From Rhodanobacter sp. AS-Z3 (GTDB lineage Bacteria; Pseudomonadota; Gammaproteobacteria; Xanthomonadales; Rhodanobacteraceae), in the NCBI RefSeq assembly GCF_029224025.1, contig NZ_CP119392.1, forward strand, positions 581,001-645,000: DNA of 64,000 bases. Reading direction: 5' to 3'. The notes beneath the pieces are model-generated. The model was not told the origin of the DNA. It was given only the letters and a program-made list of their open reading frames with translations, and searched no databases. Positions 15,923 to 26,293 of the stretch are shown here, piece by piece. The position numbers and the translations under genes are program-made. Numbering within the stretch: position 1 is the first letter of the stretch; each line of letters opens with the position of its first letter.

Positions 15923-18900
15923 ATGGCACGCATCCCCGAGAGCGAGATCGAGCGGCTAAAAGCGACGGTGGCGGTGCAGCGGCTGGTGGAGGCGCGCGGT
16001 ATCGAGCTGGTGCGGCAAGGGGCAGACTGGCTCGGCCGCTGCCCGTTCCACGCTGACAAGACGCCGTCGCTGGTGGTGTCGCCCGCGAAGAACCTGTGGC
16101 ACTGCTCAGGCGCATGCCAGATCGGTGGCGGTCCGATCGACTGGGTGATGAAGGCCGAGGGCGTGAGCTTCCGCCATGCGGTGGAACTGCTGCGCGAAGG
16201 GATGCCGGCGGTGTCGGCGAGCGATCGCGTCGTGCGTGTCTCGACGGTGCCGAAGCTGCCCGCTCCGGTGTCACCGGATGCAGATGATCGCGAGCTGCTG
16301 CGTCAGGTGATCGACTACTACCACGACACCTTGCAGCACAGCCCCGAAGCGCTCGCGTATCTGCAGTCACGCGGCCTGAATCACCCCGAGCTGATCGAGC
16401 GCTTCCGCTTGGGCTTTGCCAATCGCACGCTGGGCCTGCGCCTGCCGGAAAAGAACCGCAAGGCCGGTGCAGAAATCCGCACGCGCCTGCAGGCGCTGGG
16501 TCTGGTGCGCGACTCCGGCCACGAACACTTCAACGGCTCGCTGGTCATCCCGATCCTGGACGACCACGGCGACGTGACGGAAATTTACGGCCGCAAGATC
16601 ACCACGCACCTGCGTCCCGGCACGCCGCTGCACCTGTACCTGCCCGGTCCGCATGCGGGCGTGTGGAACCGCGAAGGCTTGGCCGGTGCTGCGGAAGTGA
16701 TCGTGTGCGAGGCGCTGATCGACGCGATGACCTTCTGGTGTGCGGGCTATCGGAACGTCACCGCCGCCTACGGCGTGGAAGGCTTCACCGCCGATCATTT
16801 AGCGGCCCTGCAGCAGACCGGCACCGAGCGCGTGCTGATCGCCTATGACCGCGATGCCGCTGGTGACGCCGCCGCTGCAAAGCTGGCCAAGCAGCTGATG
16901 GCGATCGGCATCGCGTGTTACCGCATCCAGTTTCCCAAAGGCATGGATGCCAATGCGTACGCCCAGCACGTGCAACCGGCCACGAAATCGCTTGGCCTGG
17001 TGATCCGTCAGGCGGTGTGGCTGGGCGAGGGTCTGGCACCGAGCCGATCGCGTGAGCCGGCGATGATCGCGGCCGATCCGTCGCCGATCGTGCCGGTACC
17101 GATCGCGCCGGCATCGGTCACTCCCTTTTTAGCCGCTGCCGTTGACGTGCTGCCCGTGCCGCCCGAAGCCTCCCCGCCCGACGTGCCGCCGGCCGGGGTG
17201 CCGACCCCGGCGCCACCGGCGTGTCCGCCGGCGGTCACCGAGATCAGCGAGACGGAAGTCGTGATGACCTTCGCCGCACGTCGTTATCGGGTGCGCGGTC
17301 TGGCCCGCAACCTCAGCCCGGACACCTTGAAGGTGAATCTGATGGTGACGCAGGGCGAGACGTTTTACGTGGACACGCTGGACCTCTACAACGCCCGCGT
17401 CCGCACCGGCTACGCTGCACAGGCAGCGCTCGCGCTGGACGTGAGCGACGGCGTGATGCACGCCGATATGGGCCGGGTGTTGCGCGAGCTCGAAGCGGTG
17501 CAGGATGCAGCGATCCGTCAGGCGCTGGAACCGGACGTGCCGGCGTCGGTGGCCCTGAGCGAGGACGATCACACCGCCGCACTCGCGCTGCTGACCGCCC
17601 CGGACGTGCTGGAACAGATCCTCGCGGACTTCGCCGCCTGCGGTGTGGTGGGCGAACGCACCAATCTGCTGATCGGTTATCTGGCGGCGGTCTCGCGCAA
17701 GCTGCGCGCACCGTTGGCGGTGGTGGTGCAAAGCACCTCGGCGGCCGGCAAGTCGGCGCTGATGGAAGCGGTGCTGGCCTTCGTGCCGGAGGAAGAGCGC
17801 CTGCGTTACTCGGCGATGACCGGGCAGAGCCTGTATTACCTGGGCCAGACCCAGCTCAAGCACAAGATCCTGGCCATCGCCGAGGAAGAAGGCGTGCGCC
17901 GGGCCGCGTATGCCTTGAAGCTGCTGCAGTCCGAAGGCGAGCTGACGATCGCCAGCACCGGCAAAGATCCGACCACCGGCAATCTGATCACGCAGGAGTA
18001 CCGGGTCGAAGGCCCGGTGATGATCTTCCTGACCACCACCGCGATCGAGATCGACGAGGAACTGTTGAACCGTTGCCTCGTGCTGACGGTGGACGAGGGG
18101 CGCGAGCAGACGCAGGCGATCCATCGCCGCCAGCGCACCCGGCGCACGCTCGATGGGCTGCTGGCCAGCGAAGAGCGCGAGCACTGCTGCACCCGGCAGC
18201 AGAACGCACAGCGCCTGTTGCGTCCGCTGGCCGTGGTCAATCCCTACGCTGACCAGCTGACCTTCATGGACGACCGCACGCGCACCCGCCGCGATCACGA
18301 AAAGTACCTCACCCTGATCGACACGATCGCGCTGCTGCATCAGTACCAGCGCCCGATCCTCACCACCACGCACCGCGGCACCACGATCGAGTACATCGAG
18401 GTGACGCGCGAGGACATCGCGCAGGCCAATGCACTGGCGCACGACCTGCTCGGTCGCAGTCTCGATGAACTGCCGCCGCAGACGCGCCGCCTGCTGCAGG
18501 CGTTGTGCGCGATAGTGGAAAACCGCCGGCAGGCCGAGGCGATCCCGCGCAGTGAGCTGCGCTTCAGCCGGCGCGACGTGCGCGAGGCCACCGCGTGGGG
18601 CGACACGCAGCTGCGCGTGCACCTGGAACGACTGGTGACGCTGGAATACCTGCTCGTGCACCGTGGCCAGCGCGGCCAGAGTTTTGTTTACGAGCTGCGT
18701 TATGACGGCGACGGCACGGCAGCGGCACACCTGTCCGGCCTGATCGACGTGGCTACGATGACGACCTCGCGGGGGTCTGATAGTGAGAACGCGGGGCCAT
18801 CGCGGCCGGGTCGCGGCATCAACGCGGCCCCTCCGCGTGCGCCTGAAACCCCCGCCAACCCGCAGCGGTCCACGCCTGCCGCGCTTCCGCCCACGGCGCC

Positions 18901-18970
18901 GCGTCCCACGCACGTCATCGGCCCCCACGGTGGAGCGGTGTCGTACCCGTCCGCTGCACGCCACGCCTGA
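15923..18970 (+). CDS. Replication protein: CHC2 zinc finger, toprim primase and P-loop ATPase (copy 1)
   Basis: 1015 aa; ATG after AAGGTAGG. Residues 40-65 form a DnaG-type zinc finger: C40, H43 (CPFHADKTPS) and C61, C65 (WHCSGAC; one residue longer than in DnaG). The primase core follows, then toprim with VIVCEALIDAM near 263 and AYDRDAAGD near 308. A proline-rich linker (about 380-435) leads to a C-terminal ATPase with STSAAGKSAL near 603-612 and FLTTTAIEIDEELLNR, a helicase-like module. The C-terminal 60 residues are low-complexity. It likely primes and drives replication of the excised element. The recombinase starts two bases after its stop, so they form one operon. Confidence 0.85.
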   Translation: MARIPESEIERLKATVAVQRLVEARGIELVRQGADWLGRCPFHADKTPSLVVSPAKNLWHCSGACQIGGGPIDWVMKAEGVSFRHAVELLREGMPAVSASDRVVRVSTVPKLPAPVSPDADDRELLRQVIDYYHDTLQHSPEALAYLQSRGLNHPELIERFRLGFANRTLGLRLPEKNRKAGAEIRTRLQALGLVRDSGHEHFNGSLVIPILDDHGDVTEIYGRKITTHLRPGTPLHLYLPGPHAGVWNREGLAGAAEVIVCEALIDAMTFWCAGYRNVTAAYGVEGFTADHLAALQQTGTERVLIAYDRDAAGDAAAAKLAKQLMAIGIACYRIQFPKGMDANAYAQHVQPATKSLGLVIRQAVWLGEGLAPSRSREPAMIAADPSPIVPVPIAPASVTPFLAAAVDVLPVPPEASPPDVPPAGVPTPAPPACPPAVTEISETEVVMTFAARRYRVRGLARNLSPDTLKVNLMVTQGETFYVDTLDLYNARVRTGYAAQAALALDVSDGVMHADMGRVLRELEAVQDAAIRQALEPDVPASVALSEDDHTAALALLTAPDVLEQILADFAACGVVGERTNLLIGYLAAVSRKLRAPLAVVVQSTSAAGKSALMEAVLAFVPEEERLRYSAMTGQSLYYLGQTQLKHKILAIAEEEGVRRAAYALKLLQSEGELTIASTGKDPTTGNLITQEYRVEGPVMIFLTTTAIEIDEELLNRCLVLTVDEGREQTQAIHRRQRTRRTLDGLLASEEREHCCTRQQNAQRLLRPLAVVNPYADQLTFMDDRTRTRRDHEKYLTLIDTIALLHQYQRPILTTTHRGTTIEYIEVTREDIAQANALAHDLLGRSLDELPPQTRRLLQALCAIVENRRQAEAIPRSELRFSRRDVREATAWGDTQLRVHLERLVTLEYLLVHRGQRGQSFVYELRYDGDGTAAAHLSGLIDVATMTTSRGSDSENAGPSRPGRGINAAPPRAPETPANPQRSTPAALPPTAPRPTHVIGPHGGAVSYPSAARHA

Positions 18971-18972
18971 GC

Positions 18973-19971
18973 ATGGCCGGCAAACGCACCGAACAGTTGC
19001 AGCGGCTGCTGGCTCCGGCCGCGCCCGAGGCGCTGGCCACGTGGATACAGCGCTATCTGGAAACCCTGCAGACCCAGCACCGCAGCGTGGCCGACCAGCG
19101 CACCCGGCGCAGCCGTCTGGCGCACTTCCATGCGTGGTGCCTGGATCAGGAGCTGACGACGCCGGCCCAGGTCACGCACATGACGATGGAGCGCTTCCAG
19201 CGGCACCTGTTCCTGTACCGCAAGGCCAACGGCGCACCGATCGCGATCAACGGGCAGCGCGTGGCGCTGTTTACCATCGAGATGTTCTTCCGCTGGCTGG
19301 TCCGTCATCAAGTGGTGACGTCCAACCCGGTGGCCGACCTGGAACTGCCCAAACGCACCGACGACCTGCGCGAACCGTTGACGCTGGCCGAGGTGGCCAC
19401 GGTGCTGGCCTTGCCGAATCTGGCCACGCCGGAAGGGCTGCGTGATCGGGTGGTGCTGGAGGTGCTGTATGCCACCGGCCTGCGCCGTGCCGAGGTGACC
19501 CATCTGGCGGTGAGTGACCTGGATCGTGAGCGTGGCACGCTGCACGTGCGTCTGGGCAAGGGCCGTAAGGATCGCTTCGTGCCGGTAGGCGAGCGGGCGC
19601 TGGCGTGGATCGCCAAGTACGAACGCGAGGCCCGTCCGGTGTTGCTGGCCGAGCCGGGCGAACGCCGGTTGTTCCTGAATCAGTACGGCCAGCCGCTATC
19701 GCCCGATGGCCTGAGCTGGCGTGTGCGCGATTACTTCCGCCAGGCCGGCATCGAGAAGCGCGGTGCCTGTCATCTGTTCCGGCACACGATGGCCACCGCG
19801 ATGCTGGACAACGGCGCCGACATCCGCCACATCCAGGAAATCCTCGGGCACGGGCAGATCACCAGCACCCAGCGCTATACGCACGTGTCGATCGCCCGGC
19901 TCAAAGCGGTGCATACCGCCACCCATCCGGCGGCCCGACTGCACCGCGACCTGGACGACCCGCAAGACTGA
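18973..19971 (+). CDS. Tyrosine recombinase (integrase) of the RHS-tip element (copy 1)
   Basis: 332 aa, XerC/XerD-like. The N-terminal SAM-like DNA-binding domain covers about 15-120. The catalytic domain has all expected residues: R in YATGLRRAEV, K in LGKGRKDRFV, HLFRHT (H-x-x-R), LGHGQI, and the nucleophile Y in TQRYTH near residue 301. It starts two bases after the primase stop and lies 131 bases from the right-hand att core, the normal place for an integrase. It should catalyse integration at, and excision from, the ARYYDP-coding core. An intact copy is present in all three units. Confidence 0.93.
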   Translation: MAGKRTEQLQRLLAPAAPEALATWIQRYLETLQTQHRSVADQRTRRSRLAHFHAWCLDQELTTPAQVTHMTMERFQRHLFLYRKANGAPIAINGQRVALFTIEMFFRWLVRHQVVTSNPVADLELPKRTDDLREPLTLAEVATVLALPNLATPEGLRDRVVLEVLYATGLRRAEVTHLAVSDLDRERGTLHVRLGKGRKDRFVPVGERALAWIAKYEREARPVLLAEPGERRLFLNQYGQPLSPDGLSWRVRDYFRQAGIEKRGACHLFRHTMATAMLDNGADIRHIQEILGHGQITSTQRYTHVSIARLKAVHTATHPAARLHRDLDDPQD

Positions 19972-20101
19972 TCCCAAGGAACCGCAGACAGCGCGGCCGC
20001 ATCGCGCTAAGGTGCTTCCGTGCGCGCAGGTGCGCGAGGCCAAAGGGGTATCCATAGGAAAACGGCGACGGTAGGGCGAGGGCACGTCGGGTCAGAGTGT
20101 T

Positions 20102-20121
20102 GCGCGCTATTACGATCCCGC
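20102..20121 (+). other. att core, junction of copies 1 and 2
   Basis: GCGCGCTATTACGATCCCGC preceded by gtcagagtgtt (element right end) and followed by caccgggcg (element left end): the hybrid expected of attP or of tandem integration. Confidence 0.88.
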
Positions 20122-20782
20122 CACCGGGCGCTTCCTCAGCGTTGATCCGGTGACGCCGACTGCTGGCGCTCTGTTTGGCTTCAATCGGTACGACTACGCC
20201 AACAACAACCCGATCAATCACACGGATCCGGATGGTCGTAGTACTTGTGCGAATGCGAGTTGCACATTGTCAAGAATAGACAGCGTTGTGCCGAGAGCAA
20301 ATTCTCAGCCTCCTCCGGTCAATGGATCACAAGGAATCAGCTCTTCATCTGCAGTTGGGCGAAATGTATCTGCCGGATATGCCGTCAACATAACTTTTCA
20401 AAACGACAATCCGCATGGCGCTAGTCCGGATCAGCCAATTTCCACCGCAACTGCAAATACAGTTGAGAGCACAATTACAGCGTCCGGTGTGCAATCTGTG
20501 AACATTAATAGTTCAACTGGCGGTGCGCATGCAGTCCACAGCTTGCATGCGCAGGGTCGTGCAGTGGACATAGACCGAGTGGATGGGCAGCGGGTAGGTC
20601 GCGGAAACGCTGGTGCGGCCGATCTTCAACGCGCTGCGCATCAAAATGGCGACGTCAGAGAGAACTTTGGGCCGACAATGATGGAAAGGAGAAATGTTAC
20701 TGATGGGAGTACTACTCATGTCGCCAATCAAGCCCTCACGAACGAGCATCGAACACATATTCATGTTGGGGGAGAAGACTAA
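20102..20782 (+). pseudogene. Orphan RHS tip without a start (copy 2)
   Basis: Same ARYYDP..toxin sequence as codons 88-312 of the chimera, but the frame runs back only to a TAG about 30 bases upstream (near 20072), with no ATG, signal peptide or core before it. The first internal candidate start is the GTG at 20150, after the core motif. It is probably not expressed as a functional toxin; its immunity gene is intact. Confidence 0.75.
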
Positions 20783-20783
20783 T

Positions 20784-21242
20784 ATGCGCAAATTAGTGTT
20801 CGTTCTGGTCGCGATATTTGTCTCCCCGAGTGCTTTTCCGGCTGACCTTCAACTTCGATTATCAAATAGCTCGCGTTTAGAGGTGGTGGGGTCCTTTACG
20901 TCGCGGGAACTTTGGAACGTAACCGCGCCGTCATCTGTTACGAACGGGAATGCTATCGTGGATTCTCGAGTATTTGACGCCGAAGCTAGGCCTTCAGACG
21001 GCAAATGGCGTGGCTGTGCGATCGTAATGGTAGGAACAGGTGACCTTGGCGTGCGGCCTGTTGCATTTCGGGTATGGACAACAGACCGTTGTGAGCTGTC
21101 TGTGACCTCTGTGAAAACAAGTCCGCGCACTGGCTCAGAATTCAGAATGAAACTAAACGAGCGCGAAACTGCAGAGATTTTCGTTAATGCCAGTCTTGAT
21201 GTCAGCGTTAACGGGAAGGTGATAGGTCGCATCAGCGAATAA
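20784..21242 (+). CDS. Candidate immunity protein (copy 2)
   Basis: Identical to the protein at 13462-13920, including the signal peptide. It would raise immunity dosage even though the adjacent tip is silent, if a promoter reaches it. Confidence 0.68.
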   Translation: MRKLVFVLVAIFVSPSAFPADLQLRLSNSSRLEVVGSFTSRELWNVTAPSSVTNGNAIVDSRVFDAEARPSDGKWRGCAIVMVGTGDLGVRPVAFRVWTTDRCELSVTSVKTSPRTGSEFRMKLNERETAEIFVNASLDVSVNGKVIGRISE

Positions 21243-21469
21243 TACGTAGGCACAAAGGTAGGGCACAAAGGGAACGGAGGGCGAGCCAAAGGGGTCAGAG
21301 ACATTATCCGACGAGTAGTGGTGAAGCTTGGTTCGGGCTGTGAGAATGAAGCCCAAGTGCGCACCGAATACCGTCCCGACACGGTAAAATGGAACTCGCT
21401 ATCACGCGGCTCGTTTTTCCCTAGCCGCTGGGAAATAGCGCACCCCTCACCGTGGAAATAGGCCCTGCC

Positions 21470-21607
21470 ATGACCGACGCTGAACATGCCGACCTGCTGC
21501 GTCGAGCCGCCCTGGAAAACGCCATCGCGAAGCTCGGGGTCAGGTCTAGCATCGTTGCATTGGACAGGGACGATCCGAGACGTGGAAAGTTAAATCACTT
21601 CCTGTGA
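21470..21607 (+). CDS. Possible 45-aa protein (copy 2)
   Basis: Same sequence as 14148-14285; weak support for translation. Confidence 0.28.
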   Translation: MTDAEHADLLRRAALENAIAKLGVRSSIVALDRDDPRRGKLNHFL

Positions 21608-21852
21608 TCGTCGCGCCAGACACGCCCCGCCGCGAGCGCTTCCTCGCACGAAGCGAAGGTCTCACTGGGTCCGCTGGTGATATTGCCATCCTGCGTCCAC
21701 AGCTCCCAGCGACCGTCACGCCGCCAGCTCGGCACGGCGGCGTAACCCTGAGCTTCCAGCGCCGGCACGATGGCATCGACCTCGGGCCGCAGCGTGAGCT
21801 GTCCGTTCCATATCAGCGGCGTGCCGCAGCGTCCCGCGCGATGGCTGGTCAT
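21595..21852 (-). CDS. Hypothetical 85-aa protein (copy 2)
   Basis: Identical to 14273-14530, with the same AGGAGAG ribosome site before MTSHRAGRCG. Confidence 0.58.
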   Translation of the reverse strand: MTSHRAGRCGTPLIWNGQLTLRPEVDAIVPALEAQGYAAVPSWRRDGRWELWTQDGNITSGPSETFASCEEALAAGRVWRDDHRK

Positions 21853-21958
21853 GGCGTTCTCTCCTGATCGTAAGTCCCGCCCATCCTGACAGCATGCAAC
21901 GGATGCCGGCGATGGTTGATGCCGTGCTGCTCTTGCGCCATGGCCCGCGATGACAAAA

Positions 21959-22053
21959 GCCGCAGAACCGCCGCAGAGCATCGGCACGAAGATCCACAAA
22001 GCAGCCGCAGAACAGCCGCAAAGCATCGGCACGCGCCGCAGAGCAGCCGCAGA
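21959..22053 (+). repeat. Paired GCCGCAGA octamers (copy 2)
   Basis: Same three pairs with 11-bp spacing as at 14637-14731. Confidence 0.53.
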
Positions 22054-22175
22054 ACCACGATTCCACCACAACCGGCATCGTCCGAGAACGTGCCGTGAAA
22101 TAATCGGGCATCTGCGGCTCCGGAATTGTCGTTGAATCGTGGCGAGTCGTGCGCGAAGTGCGGGCAAGATAGGTG

Positions 22176-22189
22176 ATGTAGGCCTACAT
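22176..22189. promoter_or_regulatory. Palindrome ATGTAGGCCTACAT (copy 2)
   Basis: Second copy of the 14-bp perfect palindrome. Confidence 0.43.
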
Positions 22190-22291
22190 TTGAAAATGTT
22201 GGCCACCATCACGTGCCTTATTCGCGCCGGTGGCGCTCAACGGAATCTTGTCCTGCGGAGCGGGCCGGCTGCCGCCGACAGGGGCGGATGA

Positions 22292-22612
22292 TCAGCCGGG
22301 ATCGTCGACCGGGCGGTGATAGATATCGAGCATGTCTTTTATCACCGCGGAGGCGTCGTCCGGTACGGGGTTGGCGAGCACCTCGGCGAAGGCGCGGGCG
22401 GTCACGCTCATGTGATACCAGCGCTTGCGAAAGACCGTCGGCCCGAGGCTTTTGCGCGCCTTCGCGGCGCACAGCGTGAGCACCAGGAAGGCGAGCGTGT
22501 GCTCGGGAACGTCAGGCACTTGCTCACGCAGTTGCCGGAAGAGGTCGCCGGTGGCGCCGAGCGCATGGGTTAGCGCATCGGTACCTTGGTAGGGATCGTG
22601 CGGATCAGGCAT
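22292..22612 (-). CDS. Hypothetical 106-aa protein (copy 2)
   Basis: Identical to 14970-15290; starts MPDPHDPYQG. Confidence 0.58.
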   Translation of the reverse strand: MPDPHDPYQGTDALTHALGATGDLFRQLREQVPDVPEHTLAFLVLTLCAAKARKSLGPTVFRKRWYHMSVTARAFAEVLANPVPDDASAVIKDMLDIYHRPVDDPG

Positions 22613-22634
22613 GGGGATCGTCCTGTGCAAAAGG

Positions 22635-22654
22635 ACCGGGCGAGAACGCCCGGT
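22635..22654 (-). terminator. Hairpin ACCGGGCG/CGCCCGGT (copy 2)
   Basis: Same hairpin as 15313-15332, between the XRE and 106-aa genes. Confidence 0.48.
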
Positions 22655-22766
22655 GTGTAATGTCTTTTAGAAAAACAAAAACCCACCGCTCAGGCTGCCG
22701 TGGGCATCCTGTGCGATGGGTCGGTGCGATCGTCGGCAACGCGCCGGATCGTTATCGTTTTAGCCG

Positions 22767-23141
22767 CTACGAATGCATGGCGGCGAGTTGCTTGGTGCGG
22801 TTCTTGACGATCAGGCCATCGAGCACCGCCTGCACCACGTGCAGCTCGTCCGCCGGCAGGTTGGAGACGGCTTCAAACAAGAGCGCCAGACGTGCGTTAT
22901 GCGGGCCACGTTCGTTGGGATCGAAAACCAGCTCATCGAGCGACACGTGCAACGCCAGCGCGATCTTCTTCAAACCATCGAGCGACGGCTGGGCGTTACC
23001 GGCTTCGTACCGGCGCACCTGATTGACGTGCAGCCCGGCCAGATCGGCAAGGTCGTTCTGGGTCAGGTTCTGGAACTTGCGCAGGCGCACCAGGTTGGCG
23101 GCAATGCTCATGCAGAAATGTCGTAAGGGGATGGTGTGCAT
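22767..23141 (-). CDS. XRE-family repressor (copy 2)
   Basis: Identical to 15445-15819. An alternative start is at 23111. Three identical repressor genes should lower expression of all three primase operons. Confidence 0.83.
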   Translation of the reverse strand: MHTIPLRHFCMSIAANLVRLRKFQNLTQNDLADLAGLHVNQVRRYEAGNAQPSLDGLKKIALALHVSLDELVFDPNERGPHNARLALLFEAVSNLPADELHVVQAVLDGLIVKNRTKQLAAMHS

Positions 23142-23162
23142 GAGGCTAACCCTGGGTTCTGA

Positions 23163-23181
23163 GTAGGTTTGACAAACCTAC
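23163..23181. promoter_or_regulatory. Operator palindrome (copy 2)
   Basis: GTAGGTTTGACAAACCTAC, as at 15841-15859. Confidence 0.68.
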
Positions 23182-23244
23182 CCTAGTGGGTATCACAATA
23201 CAACCCTGAAAGGGTATTGACACCCATCCCAACAAGGTAGGTTT

Positions 23245-26200
23245 ATGGCACGCATCCCCGAGAGCGAGATCGAGCGGCTAAAAGCGACGGTGGCGGTGCA
23301 GCGGCTGGTGGAGGCGCGCGGTATCGAGCTGGTGCGGCAAGGGGCAGACTGGCTCGGCCGCTGCCCGTTCCACGCTGACAAGACGCCGTCGCTGGTGGTG
23401 TCGCCCGCGAAGAACCTGTGGCACTGCTCGGGCGCATGCCAGATCGGTGGCGGTCCGATCGACTGGGTGATGAAGGCCGAGGGCGTGAGCTTCCGCCATG
23501 CGGTGGAACTGCTGCGCGAAGGGATGCCGGCGGTGTCGGCGAGCGATCGCGTCGTGCGTGTCTCGACGGTGCCGAAGCTGCCCGCTCCGGTGTCACCGGA
23601 TGCAGATGATCGCGAGCTGCTGCGTCAGGTGATCGACTACTACCACGACACCTTGCAGCACAGCCCCGAAGCGCTCGCGTATCTGCAGTCACGCGGCCTG
23701 AATCACCCCGAGCTGATCGAGCGCTTCCGCTTGGGCTTTGCCAATCGCACGCTGGGCCTGCGCCTGCCGGAAAAGAACCGCAAGGCCGGTGCAGAAATCC
23801 GCACGCGCCTGCAGGCGCTGGGTCTGGTGCGCGACTCCGGCCACGAACACTTCAACGGCTCGCTGGTCATCCCGATCCTGGACGACCACGGCGACGTGAC
23901 GGAAATTTACGGCCGCAAGATCACCACGCACCTGCGTCCCGGCACGCCGCTGCACCTGTACCTGCCCGGTCCGCATGCGGGCGTGTGGAACCGCGAAGGC
24001 TTGGCCGGTGCTGCGGAAGTGATCGTGTGCGAGGCGCTGATCGACGCGATGACCTTCTGGTGTGCGGGCTATCGGAACGTCACCGCCGCCTACGGCGTGG
24101 AAGGCTTCACCGCCGATCATTTAGCGGCCCTGCAGCAGACCGGCACCGAGCGCGTGCTGATCGCCTATGACCGCGATGCCGCTGGTGACGCCGCCGCTGC
24201 AAAGCTGGCCAAGCAGCTGATGGCGATCGGCATCGCGTGTTACCGCATCCAGTTTCCCAAAGGCATGGATGCCAATGCGTACGCCCAGCACGTGCAACCG
24301 GCCACGAAATCGCTTGGCCTGGTGATCCGTCAGGCGGTGTGGCTGGGCGAGGGTCTGGCACCGAGCCGATCGCGTGAGCCGGCGATGATCGCGGCCGATC
24401 CGTCGCCGATCGTGCCGGTACCGATCGCGCCGGCATCGGTCACTCCCTTTTTAGCCGCTGCCGTTGACGTGCTGCCCGTGCCGCCCGAAGCCTCCCCGCC
24501 CGACGTGCCGCCGGCCGGGTGCCGACCCCGGCGCCACCGGCGTGTCCGCCGGCGGTCACCGAGATCAGCGAGACGGAAGTCGTGATGACCTTCGCCGCAC
24601 GTCGTTATCGGGTGCGCGGTCTGGCCCGCAACCTCAGCCCGGACACCTTGAAGGTGAATCTGATGGTGACGCAGGGCGAGACGTTTTACGTGGACACGCT
24701 GGACCTCTACAACGCCCGCGTCCGCACCGGCTACGCTGCACAGGCAGCGCTCGCGCTGGACGTGAGCGACGGCGTGATGCACGCCGATATGGGCCGGGTG
24801 TTGCGCGAGCTCGAAGCGGTGCAGGATGCAGCGATCCGTCAGGCGCTGGAACCGGACGTGCCGGCGTCGGTGGCCCTGAGCGAGGACGATCACACCGCCG
24901 CACTCGCGCTGCTGACCGCCCCGGACGTGCTGGAACAGATCCTCGCGGACTTCGCCGCCTGCGGTGTGGTGGGCGAACGCACCAATCTGCTGATCGGTTA
25001 TCTGGCGGCGGTCTCGCGCAAGCTGCGCGCACCGTTGGCGGTGGTGGTGCAAAGCACCTCGGCGGCCGGCAAGTCGGCGCTGATGGAAGCGGTGCTGGCC
25101 TTCGTGCCGGAGGAAGAGCGCCTGCGTTACTCGGCGATGACCGGGCAGAGCCTGTATTACCTGGGCCAGACCCAGCTCAAGCACAAGATCCTGGCCATCG
25201 CCGAGGAAGAAGGCGTGCGCCGGGCCGCGTATGCCTTGAAGCTGCTGCAGTCCGAAGGCGAGCTGACGATCGCCAGCACCGGCAAAGATCCGACCACCGG
25301 CAATCTGATCACGCAGGAGTACCGGGTCGAAGGCCCGGTGATGATCTTCCTGACCACCACCGCGATCGAGATCGACGAGGAACTGTTGAACCGTTGCCTC
25401 GTGCTGACGGTGGACGAGGGGCGCGAGCAGACGCAGGCGATCCATCGCCGCCAGCGCACCCGGCGCACGCTCGATGGGCTGCTGGCCAGCGAAGAGCGCG
25501 AGCACTGCTGCACCCGGCAGCAGAACGCACAGCGCCTGTTGCGTCCGCTGGCCGTGGTCAATCCCTACGCTGACCAGCTGACCTTCATGGACGACCGCAC
25601 GCGCACCCGCCGCGATCACGAAAAGTACCTCACCCTGATCGACACGATCGCGCTGCTGCATCAGTACCAGCGCCCGATCCTCACCACCACGCACCGCGGC
25701 ACCACGATCGAGTACATCGAGGTGACGCGCGAGGACATCGCGCAGGCCAATGCACTGGCGCACGACCTGCTCGGTCGCAGTCTCGATGAACTGCCGCCGC
25801 AGACGCGCCGCCTGCTGCAGGCGTTGTGCGCGATAGTGGAAAACCGCCGGCAGGCCGAGGCGATCCCGCGCAGTGAGCTGCGCTTCAGCCGGCGCGACGT
25901 GCGCGAGGCCACCGCGTGGGGCGACACGCAGCTGCGCGTGCACCTGGAACGACTGGTGACGCTGGAATACCTGCTCGTGCACCGTGGCCAGCGCGGCCAG
26001 AGTTTTGTTTACGAGCTGCGTTATGACGGCGACGGCACGGCAGCGGCACACCTGTCCGGCCTGATCGACGTGGCTACGATGACGACCTCGCGGGGGTCTG
26101 ATAGTGAGAACGCGGGGCCATCGCGGCCGGGTCGCGGCATCAACGCGGCCCCTCCGCGTGCGCCTGAAACCCCCGCCAACCCGCAGCGGTCCACGCCTGC

Positions 26201-26291
26201 CGCGCTTCCGCCCACGGCGCCGCGTCCCACGCACGTCATCGGCCCCCACGGTGGAGCGGTGTCGTACCCGTCCGCTGCACGCCACGCCTGA
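23245..26291 (+). pseudogene. Primase/ATPase gene, frameshifted in the proline-rich linker (copy 2)
   Basis: Reads as copy 1 for about 425 codons, then one G of a GGGG run is missing (CCGGCCGGGTGCC instead of CCGGCCGGGGTGCC, near 24519). The first frame ends at 24585 after 446 aa (zinc finger plus toprim, then a false tail RPRRHRRVRR). The ATPase half is open from 24519 to 26291. The two halves split exactly between primase and ATPase domains, so a partly functional truncated primase is possible. Codon 62 is TCG (Ser). A homopolymer base-call error cannot be excluded. Confidence 0.82.
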
Positions 26292-26293
26292 GC

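Larger units (their letters stand above)
12780..20101 (+). mobile_element. RHS-tip integrative element, copy 1 (7,322 bp)
   Basis: The unit runs from the att core to the base before the next core. Order: end of RHS core plus toxin, immunity candidate, small ORF, 85-aa gene (minus), iteron-like region, 106-aa gene (minus), XRE regulator (minus), primase, tyrosine recombinase. It has no conjugation, capsid or packaging genes. Recombinase next to one end, a defined core, and a different continuation beyond the last core (34765 on) identify it as a site-specifically integrated element rather than a simple duplication. It resembles satellites or integrative plasmids in gene content. Confidence 0.85.

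Noticed and set aside
17129..18964. Long minus-strand open frame (611 codons) opposite the primase, and similar ones in copies 2 and 3
   Set aside because: His/Arg/Gln-rich antisense shadow of a GC-rich gene, with no domain; the frame follows the codon bias of the real plus-strand gene.
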